Source: IGN2 sp964639955 (GTDB taxonomy: Bacteria > Bacteroidota > Ignavibacteria > Ignavibacteriales > Ignavibacteriaceae). From it: a DNA stretch of 64,000 bases. The stretch covers positions 1 through 64,000 of the forward strand of contig CAZXGJ010000008.1 of NCBI GenBank assembly GCA_964639955.1, given 5' to 3'. The translations under genes were made by a program, and so were the position numbers. Below are positions 35,397-43,872 of the stretch, piece after piece (within the stretch, counting starts at the first letter, position 1; each line of letters begins with the position of its first letter). Under the pieces are notes generated by a model. It was not told the DNA's origin and made no database searches. It saw only the letters and a list, made by a program, of their open reading frames with translations.

Positions 35397-35834
35397 ATGG
35401 AACTGATACCAATACTTTCAACCATCATTTTAATTGCAACGATAAGCACATTTATTCTTGCAGTCGGTGCTTATTTATTGTATAAAATCCGCGAAGGTAA
35501 AGTAGAGAAGCATATTGCAAAACAACCTGAGAAACTTAAGGCTGAATATGTTGTGCCGGCAGAAAAGCCGGTAGAAAAGCTATATATTGAAGATGTGCTT
35601 GAACCAAAAACTCAGAAGATTAACATCGAGGAAAAGATTAAACCTGCTGCTCCGCGTGTTGAAGTTTACAAACCTCGGTTTGAAGTTACAGACAGCCCTG
35701 AGTTGAAAAGCAAACCTGCGAAATCTGTAATTAAGGAGGTTGAATTGCCAAAAGAAAAATATTCGAAAATAAGCAGCCTCAGTATCGACGGAAGCAAGGA
35801 TGATTTTAAACCTGGTGAAATAAAGTGGCGCTGA
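35397..35834 (+). CDS. Small single-pass membrane protein with Lys/Glu/Pro-rich tail
   Basis: 145 residues. One N-terminal transmembrane helix (about 4-30, LSTIILIATISTFILAVG) followed by a low-complexity, Pro-, Lys- and Glu-rich tail with repeats such as AEKPVEKLYIE. No known domain. It lies between the synthase and the deacetylase-like genes and overlaps the latter by 10 bases. By position it may be an accessory subunit of the synthase (like PgaD in the PNAG system), which is inference only. Confidence 0.75.
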   Translation: MELIPILSTIILIATISTFILAVGAYLLYKIREGKVEKHIAKQPEKLKAEYVVPAEKPVEKLYIEDVLEPKTQKINIEEKIKPAAPRVEVYKPRFEVTDSPELKSKPAKSVIKEVELPKEKYSKISSLSIDGSKDDFKPGEIKWR

Positions 35835-37723
35835 ACAGTTCCGGCAGCTTTAAGTCACACAGCTTATTTCTTTTACCTTCGGGGCTCATAGTAGTATGCC
35901 TTTCATTACTTGTTTATCTTCTGATTTTAAAATCAGTTTACGGCCGATTTACTGTTTCTCAAATTGCACCTGACGTGAGCTCATTTGAAAATCTTCTTAA
36001 AGGATATTCTCCCCAGACTGCCATCCTCTCCTCAGGATATACACAAAATATGCTGCCCGATGAAAGCAGATGGCAGAATGAAAACCTTCATTCCTGGGAA
36101 AAATTTTTTAATAATATAAGTATTAAATACGATTTACTTACCGATCAGCAAATTGAAGCCGGAGAACATTTCAAGTATAAATTATTGGTTCTGCCCGGTT
36201 CAAAATCTTTGAGCGACGACGAAATTGTTAATATCAAAAAATATCTTACTGAAGGGGGCAGTGTTTTTGCTACCGGCGGAACAGCTTCCTATTCCTCTGA
36301 CGGGAAGTGGAGAGGCTGGCAGTTCTTATCGGATGTTTTTGGCATAAGACATAAAAAAGAAATAGGCTATGAAGACAGAACAAAAGTTCATACTCTGAGG
36401 GGCGGTTTACCTGTTACCGCCAACATACCCCCGGGTTTTACCTTGAATGTGGCAAGCTGGGATAGACCGATTGCGGCGGAAGTACTCGACCCAAGAACTA
36501 CACAGGTTAGCTTTTGGTATAATCATAAAGTTGAAGCTGGTCTGGTTCGCGATGAAATTAAACAGACAGCCGGTATTGTTTATGGAAATTACGGCAAGGG
36601 CAGGTTTATCTGGATGGGCTTCGAAATAAACTCAATCCTTGGATTGCAACAGGATTACGTAATCTTCGAAAGGCTTTTTAATAATTGTATGAGCTGGCTA
36701 AGCTACAATCCCATCGCATTTTTAAGAGAGTGGCCAAATGGATTTAAAAGTGCGGCAGCATTGGCGGCAATTATCTCAGCTGATGATGCAAACCTGCAAA
36801 ATCTGGTAAATTATTTAAAGGAAAAAGAAATTAAATCAACATTTTTTTTGGAATCATCCTTAACTGAACAGGAGACTGCAACTCTCAGACAATTATCTAA
36901 TCTAGTTGAAATTTGCCCGGTTGTTCATTTAAATTATATTTCTTACACCGATAAACAGGAAATAAATTTTTTTAACTACGAAAACCAGCTTAAGAATTTA
37001 AATAACAGCAAGACTTTTCTGGAGTCTTTACTTGATAAACCTATAAAAGGAATGTATCCTTTCTCAGGGTTTCATAATGAAAATACTGTTAAGGCATTAA
37101 TAAATTCGGGCTACAGTTATTTAATTACCGATTCATCAACTGACAGATCAGTCCCGCAAAATCTTATAAGGGGAGAAAACAGAGCAGTCCTTATCCCAAG
37201 AAATGTCAAGGATGATTTAGAAGTTATTAGAGATTTGCATTTGAATAAAAAAGAATTTCAGTTTTATACTTACCAGGAAGATATAGACCGGATTGCCTTT
37301 GAAGGAGGCTTATATCTGTTAAAAATTCATCCGGAATATCAGTGCGTGAATGAAAACGTTGAAGTGCTTGGTGATGTTTTAACAGAACTCAAATCAAAGA
37401 ATTTCTGGATTGCAACCCTTTCGGAAATCCAGGAATGGTATGATAAAAAAGACTATGTTGAAATAAGAGCCCAGCGGAGAGGAAATTCAAGAATTGTAAT
37501 TACCATTACTAATTTTGGCATAAAAAATATTAATAATTTGGTACTAGATGTGGACTTGAATGAAAAAGCCGAAAAGATTTTTATTGATGCTGAAATTATC
37601 GGTACTAAAATTCCCGATTTCAGTCATACCGATGGCAGTCAGTTTATCAGTCTTTACATTGATGAGCTGGAAAAGAATGGTTCACGTACATATTACATAG
37701 ACTATGACAAAACTGAACTGTAA
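35825..37723 (+). CDS. Membrane-anchored protein with GATase-like and deacetylase-like domains
   Basis: 632 residues, GTG start at 35825. One N-terminal transmembrane helix (about 16-37); a flavodoxin/glutamine-amidotransferase-like domain (about 60-300) with LLVLPGSKSLSDDEI and YGKGRFIWMGFE; a polysaccharide-deacetylase-like NodB domain (about 305-545) with SADDANLQNLVNYL, then YPFSGFHNENTVKALINSGY where CE4 enzymes have their RpPyG and late motifs; and a C-terminal Ig-like part. The His pair of motif 2 (HxxxH) is not seen. The layout recalls PelA or PgaB. Whether it is an active deacetylase is doubtful. It overlaps its paralogue by 20 bases. Confidence 0.8.
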   Translation: MALNSSGSFKSHSLFLLPSGLIVVCLSLLVYLLILKSVYGRFTVSQIAPDVSSFENLLKGYSPQTAILSSGYTQNMLPDESRWQNENLHSWEKFFNNISIKYDLLTDQQIEAGEHFKYKLLVLPGSKSLSDDEIVNIKKYLTEGGSVFATGGTASYSSDGKWRGWQFLSDVFGIRHKKEIGYEDRTKVHTLRGGLPVTANIPPGFTLNVASWDRPIAAEVLDPRTTQVSFWYNHKVEAGLVRDEIKQTAGIVYGNYGKGRFIWMGFEINSILGLQQDYVIFERLFNNCMSWLSYNPIAFLREWPNGFKSAAALAAIISADDANLQNLVNYLKEKEIKSTFFLESSLTEQETATLRQLSNLVEICPVVHLNYISYTDKQEINFFNYENQLKNLNNSKTFLESLLDKPIKGMYPFSGFHNENTVKALINSGYSYLITDSSTDRSVPQNLIRGENRAVLIPRNVKDDLEVIRDLHLNKKEFQFYTYQEDIDRIAFEGGLYLLKIHPEYQCVNENVEVLGDVLTELKSKNFWIATLSEIQEWYDKKDYVEIRAQRRGNSRIVITITNFGIKNINNLVLDVDLNEKAEKIFIDAEIIGTKIPDFSHTDGSQFISLYIDELEKNGSRTYYIDYDKTEL

Positions 37724-39410
37724 AATTATCTTTAACTTTATTTTTCTTTTAACCTCTTTAACAATATCCACGGCGCAAAGCTTAAGTGATATTACCGTTG
37801 GGATTGTACATTCAGAAAAAACCAAACAATTATTACACAAAAACGATAATAATTTCTATCCGATTCTTGACTGGGAATTGTTTTTTCTGAATCAAAAAGT
37901 ATCTTACAAAACATACGAAGACAAAGACCTTGATAATTTTGAATTTAAAGACGCTGATGTATTGATACTTCCTTCAGTTGAAATTCTAACAGACCAGGCA
38001 TTGGAAAACCTAAATGAGTATATCCAACTTGGAGGAAATTTATTTGTACTTGGTGAACTTGGATGTGTTGATAATGATATTAATGCTGTAAAACCTGATG
38101 CTTTGGAAAAATTAACTGGTCTTAAAACATCCAGGCTTCCGGTGGCGAACAAAATTTCGGAAAACCTGATCATTGCTTCATCAAATATTCTCAGCCAGAA
38201 TATTTCCGAAAACATTTCATTGCTTGTATTAAATCACTTAAAGCCATTATACATTTCAGAAATACCTTCTTCTGGCAAATTGCTTGGCAGTTATCAGTCG
38301 ATACGTAGTAATGACAGCTCATATTTTGGAATCGTTTCGATGGAACAAGGGAAATCAAGAATTTTTTGGATGGGATGTCAGATTTCTCAGATTTCGCTGA
38401 GGGAAGACGAAAAATTTAAACTTGAAAAAGTAATAGTTAACGCAATTAAATGGCTTGCCGGAAAACCTTCTGCATGGATTAATTGCTTACCCTCGGTTCA
38501 TCGGTCTGTAACTTTTTTTAGCTTCGTAATAGGTAATTTAAATTCAGCTTTAGATAAGCAGCTGGCTTTTGCTAAAGAAGCAGATATTAAGTTAAATATA
38601 TTTATTTCACCTTCGGAAGTATTACAGCATGTTGATGAACTTTATACATTATCTTCTGCCGGGGATTTAAATTTGATGTTTGACTGGTTTGATTATTTGG
38701 AAGTGAAACCTGATAGCATTAAAAAAATACTATCTGAATGCTGGAAAAGATTAAAAAAAGCGAGTGGTCAAAAATATTTTGGTGTGTATACTAAAAATAT
38801 CGGGCCTGATGAATTTCAAACGCTGGCTTCTGACACTTGCTTTGATTACAAACTCGATGCTTCTTCCAATCGTATATTGCTTAAAAATCGTAAAGAGATA
38901 AGATTTATAAATAAACTTTTACTTAATGATTTTTACAGCATAAAAAATACTGTTGAAGAAAATGGAAATGATAAACCAGAAAATTTTTCTGAGTTATACG
39001 CAGAAATTAAATTTTCAGGCGGCATAGTTACACATATATTTAACGAAACCTTTACAGAAGAGTTACCCGGATACATAAAAAAAATTATCAGTGCAGCCGC
39101 AGAAGAAGAATCATACATTACTACTTTCTCGGATTATATTAGTTGGATTGATGCTAAGAAATATCTTTCGGTAAGTATTGAGGATATTCCGGATGAATCG
39201 AAGTTGCTGATTAAGCTTAAAAATTCGGGAGAACGGTTGATGGAATATATTGGAATTGTTATATCTCTTCCGCTGCACAACGGATTTCCTGAATTGAACG
39301 GATATGACTTTCGGCTTGATTACAACTCAGATTCTGGTTATTACAATATTGTTGTACCTTTTATTCAGGCTGGAGAGGAAACGAGTCTGGAAATTAATTA
39401 CACTCAGTAG
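37704..39410 (+). CDS. Secreted paralogue of the deacetylase-like protein, probably catalytically dead
   Basis: 568 residues with a cleavable signal peptide (about 6-24, TSLTISTAQ) instead of a membrane anchor. The domains follow those of the upstream protein: an amidotransferase-like part (VLILPSVEILTDQALENLNE, then GKSRIFWMGCQIS), a deacetylase-fold-like part (VTFFSFVIGNLNSALDKQL), and a C-terminal Ig-like part (LLIKLKNSGERLMEYIGIV). The DD, HxxxH and RpPyG motifs of CE4 enzymes cannot be found, so it has probably lost catalysis and serves as a carbohydrate-binding or structural partner. The tandem pair is a clear gene duplication. Confidence 0.78.
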   Translation: MTKLNCKIIFNFIFLLTSLTISTAQSLSDITVGIVHSEKTKQLLHKNDNNFYPILDWELFFLNQKVSYKTYEDKDLDNFEFKDADVLILPSVEILTDQALENLNEYIQLGGNLFVLGELGCVDNDINAVKPDALEKLTGLKTSRLPVANKISENLIIASSNILSQNISENISLLVLNHLKPLYISEIPSSGKLLGSYQSIRSNDSSYFGIVSMEQGKSRIFWMGCQISQISLREDEKFKLEKVIVNAIKWLAGKPSAWINCLPSVHRSVTFFSFVIGNLNSALDKQLAFAKEADIKLNIFISPSEVLQHVDELYTLSSAGDLNLMFDWFDYLEVKPDSIKKILSECWKRLKKASGQKYFGVYTKNIGPDEFQTLASDTCFDYKLDASSNRILLKNRKEIRFINKLLLNDFYSIKNTVEENGNDKPENFSELYAEIKFSGGIVTHIFNETFTEELPGYIKKIISAAAEEESYITTFSDYISWIDAKKYLSVSIEDIPDESKLLIKLKNSGERLMEYIGIVISLPLHNGFPELNGYDFRLDYNSDSGYYNIVVPFIQAGEETSLEINYTQ

Positions 39411-39903
39411 ACTTCTGATTTGCAGCAACGTCTGAAACAAAACCTTTTTTTCATTTTTAATTTTGTATCATACCTTGAAGCACTAACGCTTGCATTGTTA
39501 AAAAATCAATTTGACTTTAAACTGCTGGTAAACGCTTTTTTTTTTACGATACCGATAGAAAATGAGATTCGGTTTAAAACAATTGTTAATTCTTTGTCCT
39601 TACTAAGGAATCGAATATACAGTTTTGTAAATTATTCATGTGAAATTTTAACTAACTGAACAAATTATGATTTACAGATGAGTAGTTAGAATTGTTATCA
39701 TTGCTGTATTTGGCTTATTAAAATTTGTTACCGGTGGCATAATTATTGAACAATTTTGCTAATTTGCAGGTAAGAAAGTTTGCCGTTTAGGGCAAAGAAG
39801 TTTGTTAAAGAAAAATAATTTTGTTGAAATTAGAATATCAAAATCGTTATAATTCGAAAGTCTATTGCAGTGCTAAGAAATCTGCCAAAGGGAAAGTAAA
39901 CAA
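39411..39903. other. Intergenic region before the PAS-kinase-REC gene
   Basis: About 490 bases without a convincing gene; a 79-codon frame at 39420 has no family and no binding site. A small hairpin TTTGCC-GTTTAG-GGCAAA is at 39779-39796. TGGCATAATTATTGAA (39735-39750) resembles a sigma-54 -24/-12 pair but lacks the invariant GC at -12. No RNA gene is seen. Confidence 0.55.
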
Positions 39904-42021
39904 ATGTACGAAATACTCTTAAAATCCAATCCGCTGCCAATTTTTGTTTATGATGAAGAAAACCTGAGATTCATTGAAGTAAATGAAGCGGCACTTTCCT
40001 TATATGGTTACAACCGCGAAGAATTTTTACAAATGGATCTTACAGACCTTTACAGTCCGGAAGATATTCAAACACTCTTGGAAACATCTGAAGAAACCCT
40101 GAAGGAGGGGCAGTTTTCAAAACCATTCAGGCACAGAAGAAAGAACGGAAGTTTTATTTATGTAAGTATCAGTAAAATCAAGTTCAAATACAACGATATC
40201 AAAAGCGTTTTCAATACAATAAAAGATGTTACGGATTTCCTCGAGATCGAAAAAAAGAATCAGCTTTATAAAGCATCTTTTATAAATTCAAGCGATATAA
40301 TTTTTGTTACAGATCCAACAGGATTGATAACTTACTGCAATGATGCTGCTTCGGTTGAACTTGGAATACCCGTAAACGAGTTAATAAACACATATCTGTC
40401 ATCACTTTGCGAAGGCGAAGACCGTGAATTATTGAACAATGCAGTATTTCAGTCTCACCTAAAAGAACAGGCCGTTCTTAGTTTACAGTTAAAGACCCGT
40501 GCGGGCAGAAATATCGACGCAGATTTAGCAGCTACACCTATACTTGATATAAATTCGGTAGTAGAATCCTTTTCAATTGTCGCAAAAGTAAAACCCAACC
40601 GTACAGAATCTTTTGACAAACCCAAAGAAATTATCAGGGAAGTAATTAAAGAAGTGTTTATCGAAAAACCTCCGGCATCGGAACAAAAAGCCGGGCAGAT
40701 AGACAGTTCATTTCTGGCGAGCGTTTTTCATGAGATTCTTACACCTATGAATGTAATTTTAGGTTTTGCACAGGAACTAACAGAAAGTAATGAAAGATTA
40801 ACTCCTGAACAGAAAGAAGCTGTTGACATCATTAACCAGAACAGAAACTCATTATTGAGCATTATGAATTCAATTGTTGAGTATTCGGAGATAAACCAGA
40901 AGAAATCTGAACTTGATGTTGAAGAAATTGCTGTTACTGATCTTATTGAGCCTCTGGATAAAGGGATAAAAGACTTAACGGGCCTTAGCGATGTAGAGTT
41001 TGCTTACGGTAAAATTTCCTCTTCTCTGAAATTCGAAACGGATAAAAAAATATTTGAGAGCGTTATCAATAATATTATCAGGATGGTAAGTAAAATTACC
41101 GATCAGAAGAAATTATATTTTTCAGCGTATCCCTCGGAGGAAGGGACATTTAACATCAGCATATCCGATAATTTTGCAAGAACTTCATCCGTTCTTCTGG
41201 ATTTACTTTCAAAGCTATTTATTGAACAAAAGGAGCCAAAAGAAGTTGGAGTATCAAGACTTAATTTTCAGATGATAAATTCATTATTGAGAATTCTTGG
41301 CGGAAAATTTGTAGTAATAAACGATCAGCACGGGCAAAAAGATTGCGCTTTTAATTTCCCTATAAAATATAAAGCCCAACCTGAAGTGCAAATCATTGAA
41401 GAAAACGTTCGCATCCCCGAATTGGAAGTAAATGAAATAGCTTTGAACCAACCCGAACAAATTCCTGAAAAAGAGGATATTGAAATAGAGGAAGAAACGA
41501 TAGATTCGAACGCAGAACCTGCGTCTGCAGAAGCTCCGGGTGAAACAATCAGCGAAGAAGAAATACTTTCTGAATTACAGCCCGAAGAAAACATTCCCGG
41601 TGAGGAAATAACTATCGAAGAAACAATTACACTTCCGAAGGGGGATATTTTTTCAAACTTAAGTTGTCTTTACATCGAAGACCAGATTGATTCACAGATT
41701 CTCTTCAAAGTGCAAATGAAAGGTTTAAGGGAGATTCAGTTTGCAGCTAGCTTTGAAGAAGCAGTACCGCTGCTTGAGACACATAAATTCGATTTTATTG
41801 TTATGGATATTAACCTGCAGGGTGAATACAATGGTCTTGATGCGCTTAAGGTTATTCATCAGATGCCCGGGTTTGAAAATATTCCCATTATTGCCGTTAC
41901 AGCTTATGTTTTACCGGGAGACAGGGAAAAATTCATTGCTACCGGTTTTAACGATTTTATCTCTAAACCCATTTTTAAGGAAAAGATGTTCGATTCCCTT
42001 AAAAAGATTTTTACCAACTGA
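39904..42021 (+). CDS. PAS-PAS-(degenerate) kinase-receiver protein
   Basis: 705 residues. Two PAS domains (about 1-118, IFVYDEENLRFIEVNEAALSLYGY; about 120-230), a HisKA domain with His in SVFHEILTPMNV (about 278), a HATPase-like region (about 370-500), an acidic Glu-rich linker (about 500-585) and a receiver (about 590-705) with D in FIVMDINLQGEYNG, TAYV and ISKP. The ATP-binding part lacks the usual N box, DxGxGI (SDNFARTSS instead) and GTGLGL (EVGVSRLNF instead), so it may not bind ATP. It would then act as a sensor scaffold. It closes the exopolysaccharide-type region and may control it. Confidence 0.85.
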   Translation: MYEILLKSNPLPIFVYDEENLRFIEVNEAALSLYGYNREEFLQMDLTDLYSPEDIQTLLETSEETLKEGQFSKPFRHRRKNGSFIYVSISKIKFKYNDIKSVFNTIKDVTDFLEIEKKNQLYKASFINSSDIIFVTDPTGLITYCNDAASVELGIPVNELINTYLSSLCEGEDRELLNNAVFQSHLKEQAVLSLQLKTRAGRNIDADLAATPILDINSVVESFSIVAKVKPNRTESFDKPKEIIREVIKEVFIEKPPASEQKAGQIDSSFLASVFHEILTPMNVILGFAQELTESNERLTPEQKEAVDIINQNRNSLLSIMNSIVEYSEINQKKSELDVEEIAVTDLIEPLDKGIKDLTGLSDVEFAYGKISSSLKFETDKKIFESVINNIIRMVSKITDQKKLYFSAYPSEEGTFNISISDNFARTSSVLLDLLSKLFIEQKEPKEVGVSRLNFQMINSLLRILGGKFVVINDQHGQKDCAFNFPIKYKAQPEVQIIEENVRIPELEVNEIALNQPEQIPEKEDIEIEEETIDSNAEPASAEAPGETISEEEILSELQPEENIPGEEITIEETITLPKGDIFSNLSCLYIEDQIDSQILFKVQMKGLREIQFAASFEEAVPLLETHKFDFIVMDINLQGEYNGLDALKVIHQMPGFENIPIIAVTAYVLPGDREKFIATGFNDFISKPIFKEKMFDSLKKIFTN

Positions 42022-42093
42022 TTTACCCCTAACTTTTAATTTCTTCAAGCGATTCTTTTTACCTGTTGACTTATTCTTTTTATTAAATTAAAT

Positions 42094-42113
42094 TACCATA
42101 CAAATGTATGGTA
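42094..42113. promoter_or_regulatory. Palindrome upstream of lexA, candidate LexA operator
   Basis: TACCATAC-AAAT-GTATGGTA is a perfect 8-4-8 inverted repeat in the gap upstream of lexA, 117 bases before its start. A self-repressing LexA operator is expected there, and operator sequences differ between phyla. The same word was not found upstream of dinB or the helicase, so the call is tentative. It could also end the previous gene, but no T-run follows. Confidence 0.45.
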
Positions 42114-42139
42114 TTTTGATAAAATGGATTAAGACAAAC

Positions 42140-42218
42140 AGAAAGAGTAAGAAAATGAGAGCTTACATAATCCGAACACTGTCTTACTTTTACTCTTTCT
42201 CATACTCTTACTCTTCTT
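42140..42218. repeat. Word-repeat inverted element upstream of lexA
   Basis: Left arm near 42140-42161 (AGAAAGAGTAAGAAAATGAGA) and right arm 42182-42218 (TCTTACTTTTACTCTTTCTC, then ATACTCTTACTCTTCTT) are imperfect reverse complements built from repeated AAGAGTA/TACTCTT words. The design is that of the element in batC (5172-5394) with different words. It lies between the palindrome and the lexA binding site AGAGG. Confidence 0.55.
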
Positions 42219-42229
42219 AGAGGATTATT

Positions 42230-42856
42230 ATGAAAAAGGAATTAACCAGAATCCAGAAAGCCATTCTTGATTATCTCATAGACCAGATAAAAGGTAAAGG
42301 AATACCTCCAACTCTGGCTGAGGTTGCAAATCATTTTGGCTACAGTAACAGAGCTACAGTTCAGCAGCATCTTGGAGCGATTGAAAAAAAAGGTTTCATC
42401 AAAAAAAATCCGAAACTTTCCCGTGGTATTGAGCTTACACTTGAAGAAAAATTCTTTGTCCCGAAACCCATTCTCGGAGAAGTTGCAGCCGGTAATCCTC
42501 TCACGATTTATCCGGATGCAATTGATACAATCGAACTTCCTACAATAGCCAGAATGCCTAAAGATTCTTTTTTGCTTCGTGTAAAAGGAGACAGTTTAAA
42601 AGATGCATATATTTTTAATGGCGATATTGTAATCATAAATCCGAATCTTGAACCAAAGAACGGACAGATTGTTGCTGCTGTTCTTGACGATGCTGCAGTA
42701 GTAAAAAGATTTTATAAAAAGAAAAATGAAATAGAACTTGTTTCGGAAAATCCGGATTATAAGCCAATTATAATTGATAAAAAATATTCTTCATTTAAAC
42801 TGGTGGGAATTGTGGTGGGTGTTTACAGGAGTATGGAGAAGAAGAAAGCAGGGTAG
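42230..42856 (+). CDS. lexA: LexA SOS repressor
   Basis: 208 residues. N-terminal winged helix (about 1-65: ILDYLIDQIKGKGIPPTLAE, YSNRATVQQHLGAIEKKGFI), the Ala-Gly self-cleavage site (VAAGNP, about residue 86), Ser of KGDSLKD (about 121, GDSL here for the commoner GDSM) and the catalytic Lys in AAVVKRFYKK (about 159). It represses DNA-damage genes and cleaves itself with RecA. DinB lies two genes downstream. The binding site AGAGG sits at 42219-42223. Confidence 0.94.
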   Translation: MKKELTRIQKAILDYLIDQIKGKGIPPTLAEVANHFGYSNRATVQQHLGAIEKKGFIKKNPKLSRGIELTLEEKFFVPKPILGEVAAGNPLTIYPDAIDTIELPTIARMPKDSFLLRVKGDSLKDAYIFNGDIVIINPNLEPKNGQIVAAVLDDAAVVKRFYKKKNEIELVSENPDYKPIIIDKKYSSFKLVGIVVGVYRSMEKKKAG

Positions 42857-42933
42857 AAATTTCTGGTGATTGAAAATTGCAATTAGCAGATTAACTTTAA
42901 TTTATAATTCAAGAAAAAGTTAAAAGGTTAAAA

Positions 42934-43791
42934 ATGAAATTATTGTTTATTCTAACTGCGATTATGATAGCGGTTAATTTTAATTTATCAGAAACCTTTG
43001 CTCAATGTTCCGATGCCGGAATTTGCCAGCTTGGAACACATTCGATGGAAGATGAAGTGCTATTTGTTATATCCGGATTCTATAAATATGGTTATAGTGG
43101 CAAAGAGGATGATGTTCGGTTTAGTTCACTTCAGTTAAATGTAAGCTATAATGCTTTTAGTAATAGTTCGATCCAGCTTTTATTGCCTTATAATTTTCAA
43201 TCTGGTCCTGCCGGAAGTATAAACGGAATAGGAGATTTAATATTGAGCTTGAATCAGAATTTATTGACTGATGGAAATTCTTCTTTAGATGGTTCAATAG
43301 GAATTAAGCTGGCAACAGGTGACGATAATAAAGACAACCTTCCGCAGGTTTATCAAAGCGGACTTGGCACAAACGATGTTTTATTTGCAATCAATTATAC
43401 TTTTAACAAAATAAGTTTCGGTGCTGGTTATCAGCTTTCTGGTGGAAGAAATAACAACATCACCCGACTGGAAAAAGGTGATGATCTGTTATTAAGAGCT
43501 TCCTATGATTTATCGTTTGAACAGTTTAGCATCACTCCGCAGCTTTTATATATTCAACCTTTGACAAAGTCGAGTATTCTGGATACAACGTCTGCTCAGG
43601 AATCGTTTATTGAAATTGATAAAAGCGATCAGCCTCAACTGAATTTCTTAACAGCTCTTAGATATAAAATTGATGATTACTTTACCCTGGTGGGAGATTT
43701 TGCAATACCGTTTCTATCCCAGGAAACAAATGTTGATGGATTAAAACGTGTTTTCAGTACTTCGGTTGGAGTGGTATTTTCGATTTATTAA
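42934..43791 (+). CDS. Outer-membrane beta-barrel protein
   Basis: 285 residues with a signal peptide (about 1-23, ETFAQC). The rest is short alternating strands and polar turns, ending in an aromatic (VVFSIY) as outer-membrane barrels do. Similar in style to the transporter/MetA-pathway-of-phenol-degradation type, but no firm family. Possibly a small porin or sensor. It is preceded and followed by short intergenic regions. Confidence 0.7.
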   Translation: MKLLFILTAIMIAVNFNLSETFAQCSDAGICQLGTHSMEDEVLFVISGFYKYGYSGKEDDVRFSSLQLNVSYNAFSNSSIQLLLPYNFQSGPAGSINGIGDLILSLNQNLLTDGNSSLDGSIGIKLATGDDNKDNLPQVYQSGLGTNDVLFAINYTFNKISFGAGYQLSGGRNNNITRLEKGDDLLLRASYDLSFEQFSITPQLLYIQPLTKSSILDTTSAQESFIEIDKSDQPQLNFLTALRYKIDDYFTLVGDFAIPFLSQETNVDGLKRVFSTSVGVVFSIY

Positions 43792-43803
43792 TTGAAGAGT
43801 TAA

Positions 43804-43845
43804 TAAATGCATATAATTAACACTAGTGTTAACTTAGTGCATTTA
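43804..43845. promoter_or_regulatory. Two-tier palindrome upstream of the DUF72 gene
   Basis: An inner perfect palindrome TTAACACTAGTGTTAA (43817-43832) is enclosed by a second inverted repeat, TAAATGCA (43804-43811) and TGCATTTA (43838-43845). No T-run follows, so it is more likely an operator than a terminator. It differs from the palindrome before lexA. Confidence 0.5.
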
Positions 43846-43872
43846 GTTGTAAAATACAATTTATAGTCGTTT

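Noticed and set aside
39420..39659. 79-codon open frame after the second deacetylase-like gene
   Set aside because: No family resemblance, no binding site, and low-complexity Phe/Leu-rich content typical of AT-rich non-coding DNA.
39735..39750. Sigma-54 promoter upstream of the PAS-kinase-REC gene
   Set aside because: The -12 GC pair is missing (GA instead), so it is kept only as a weak observation and not annotated as a promoter.
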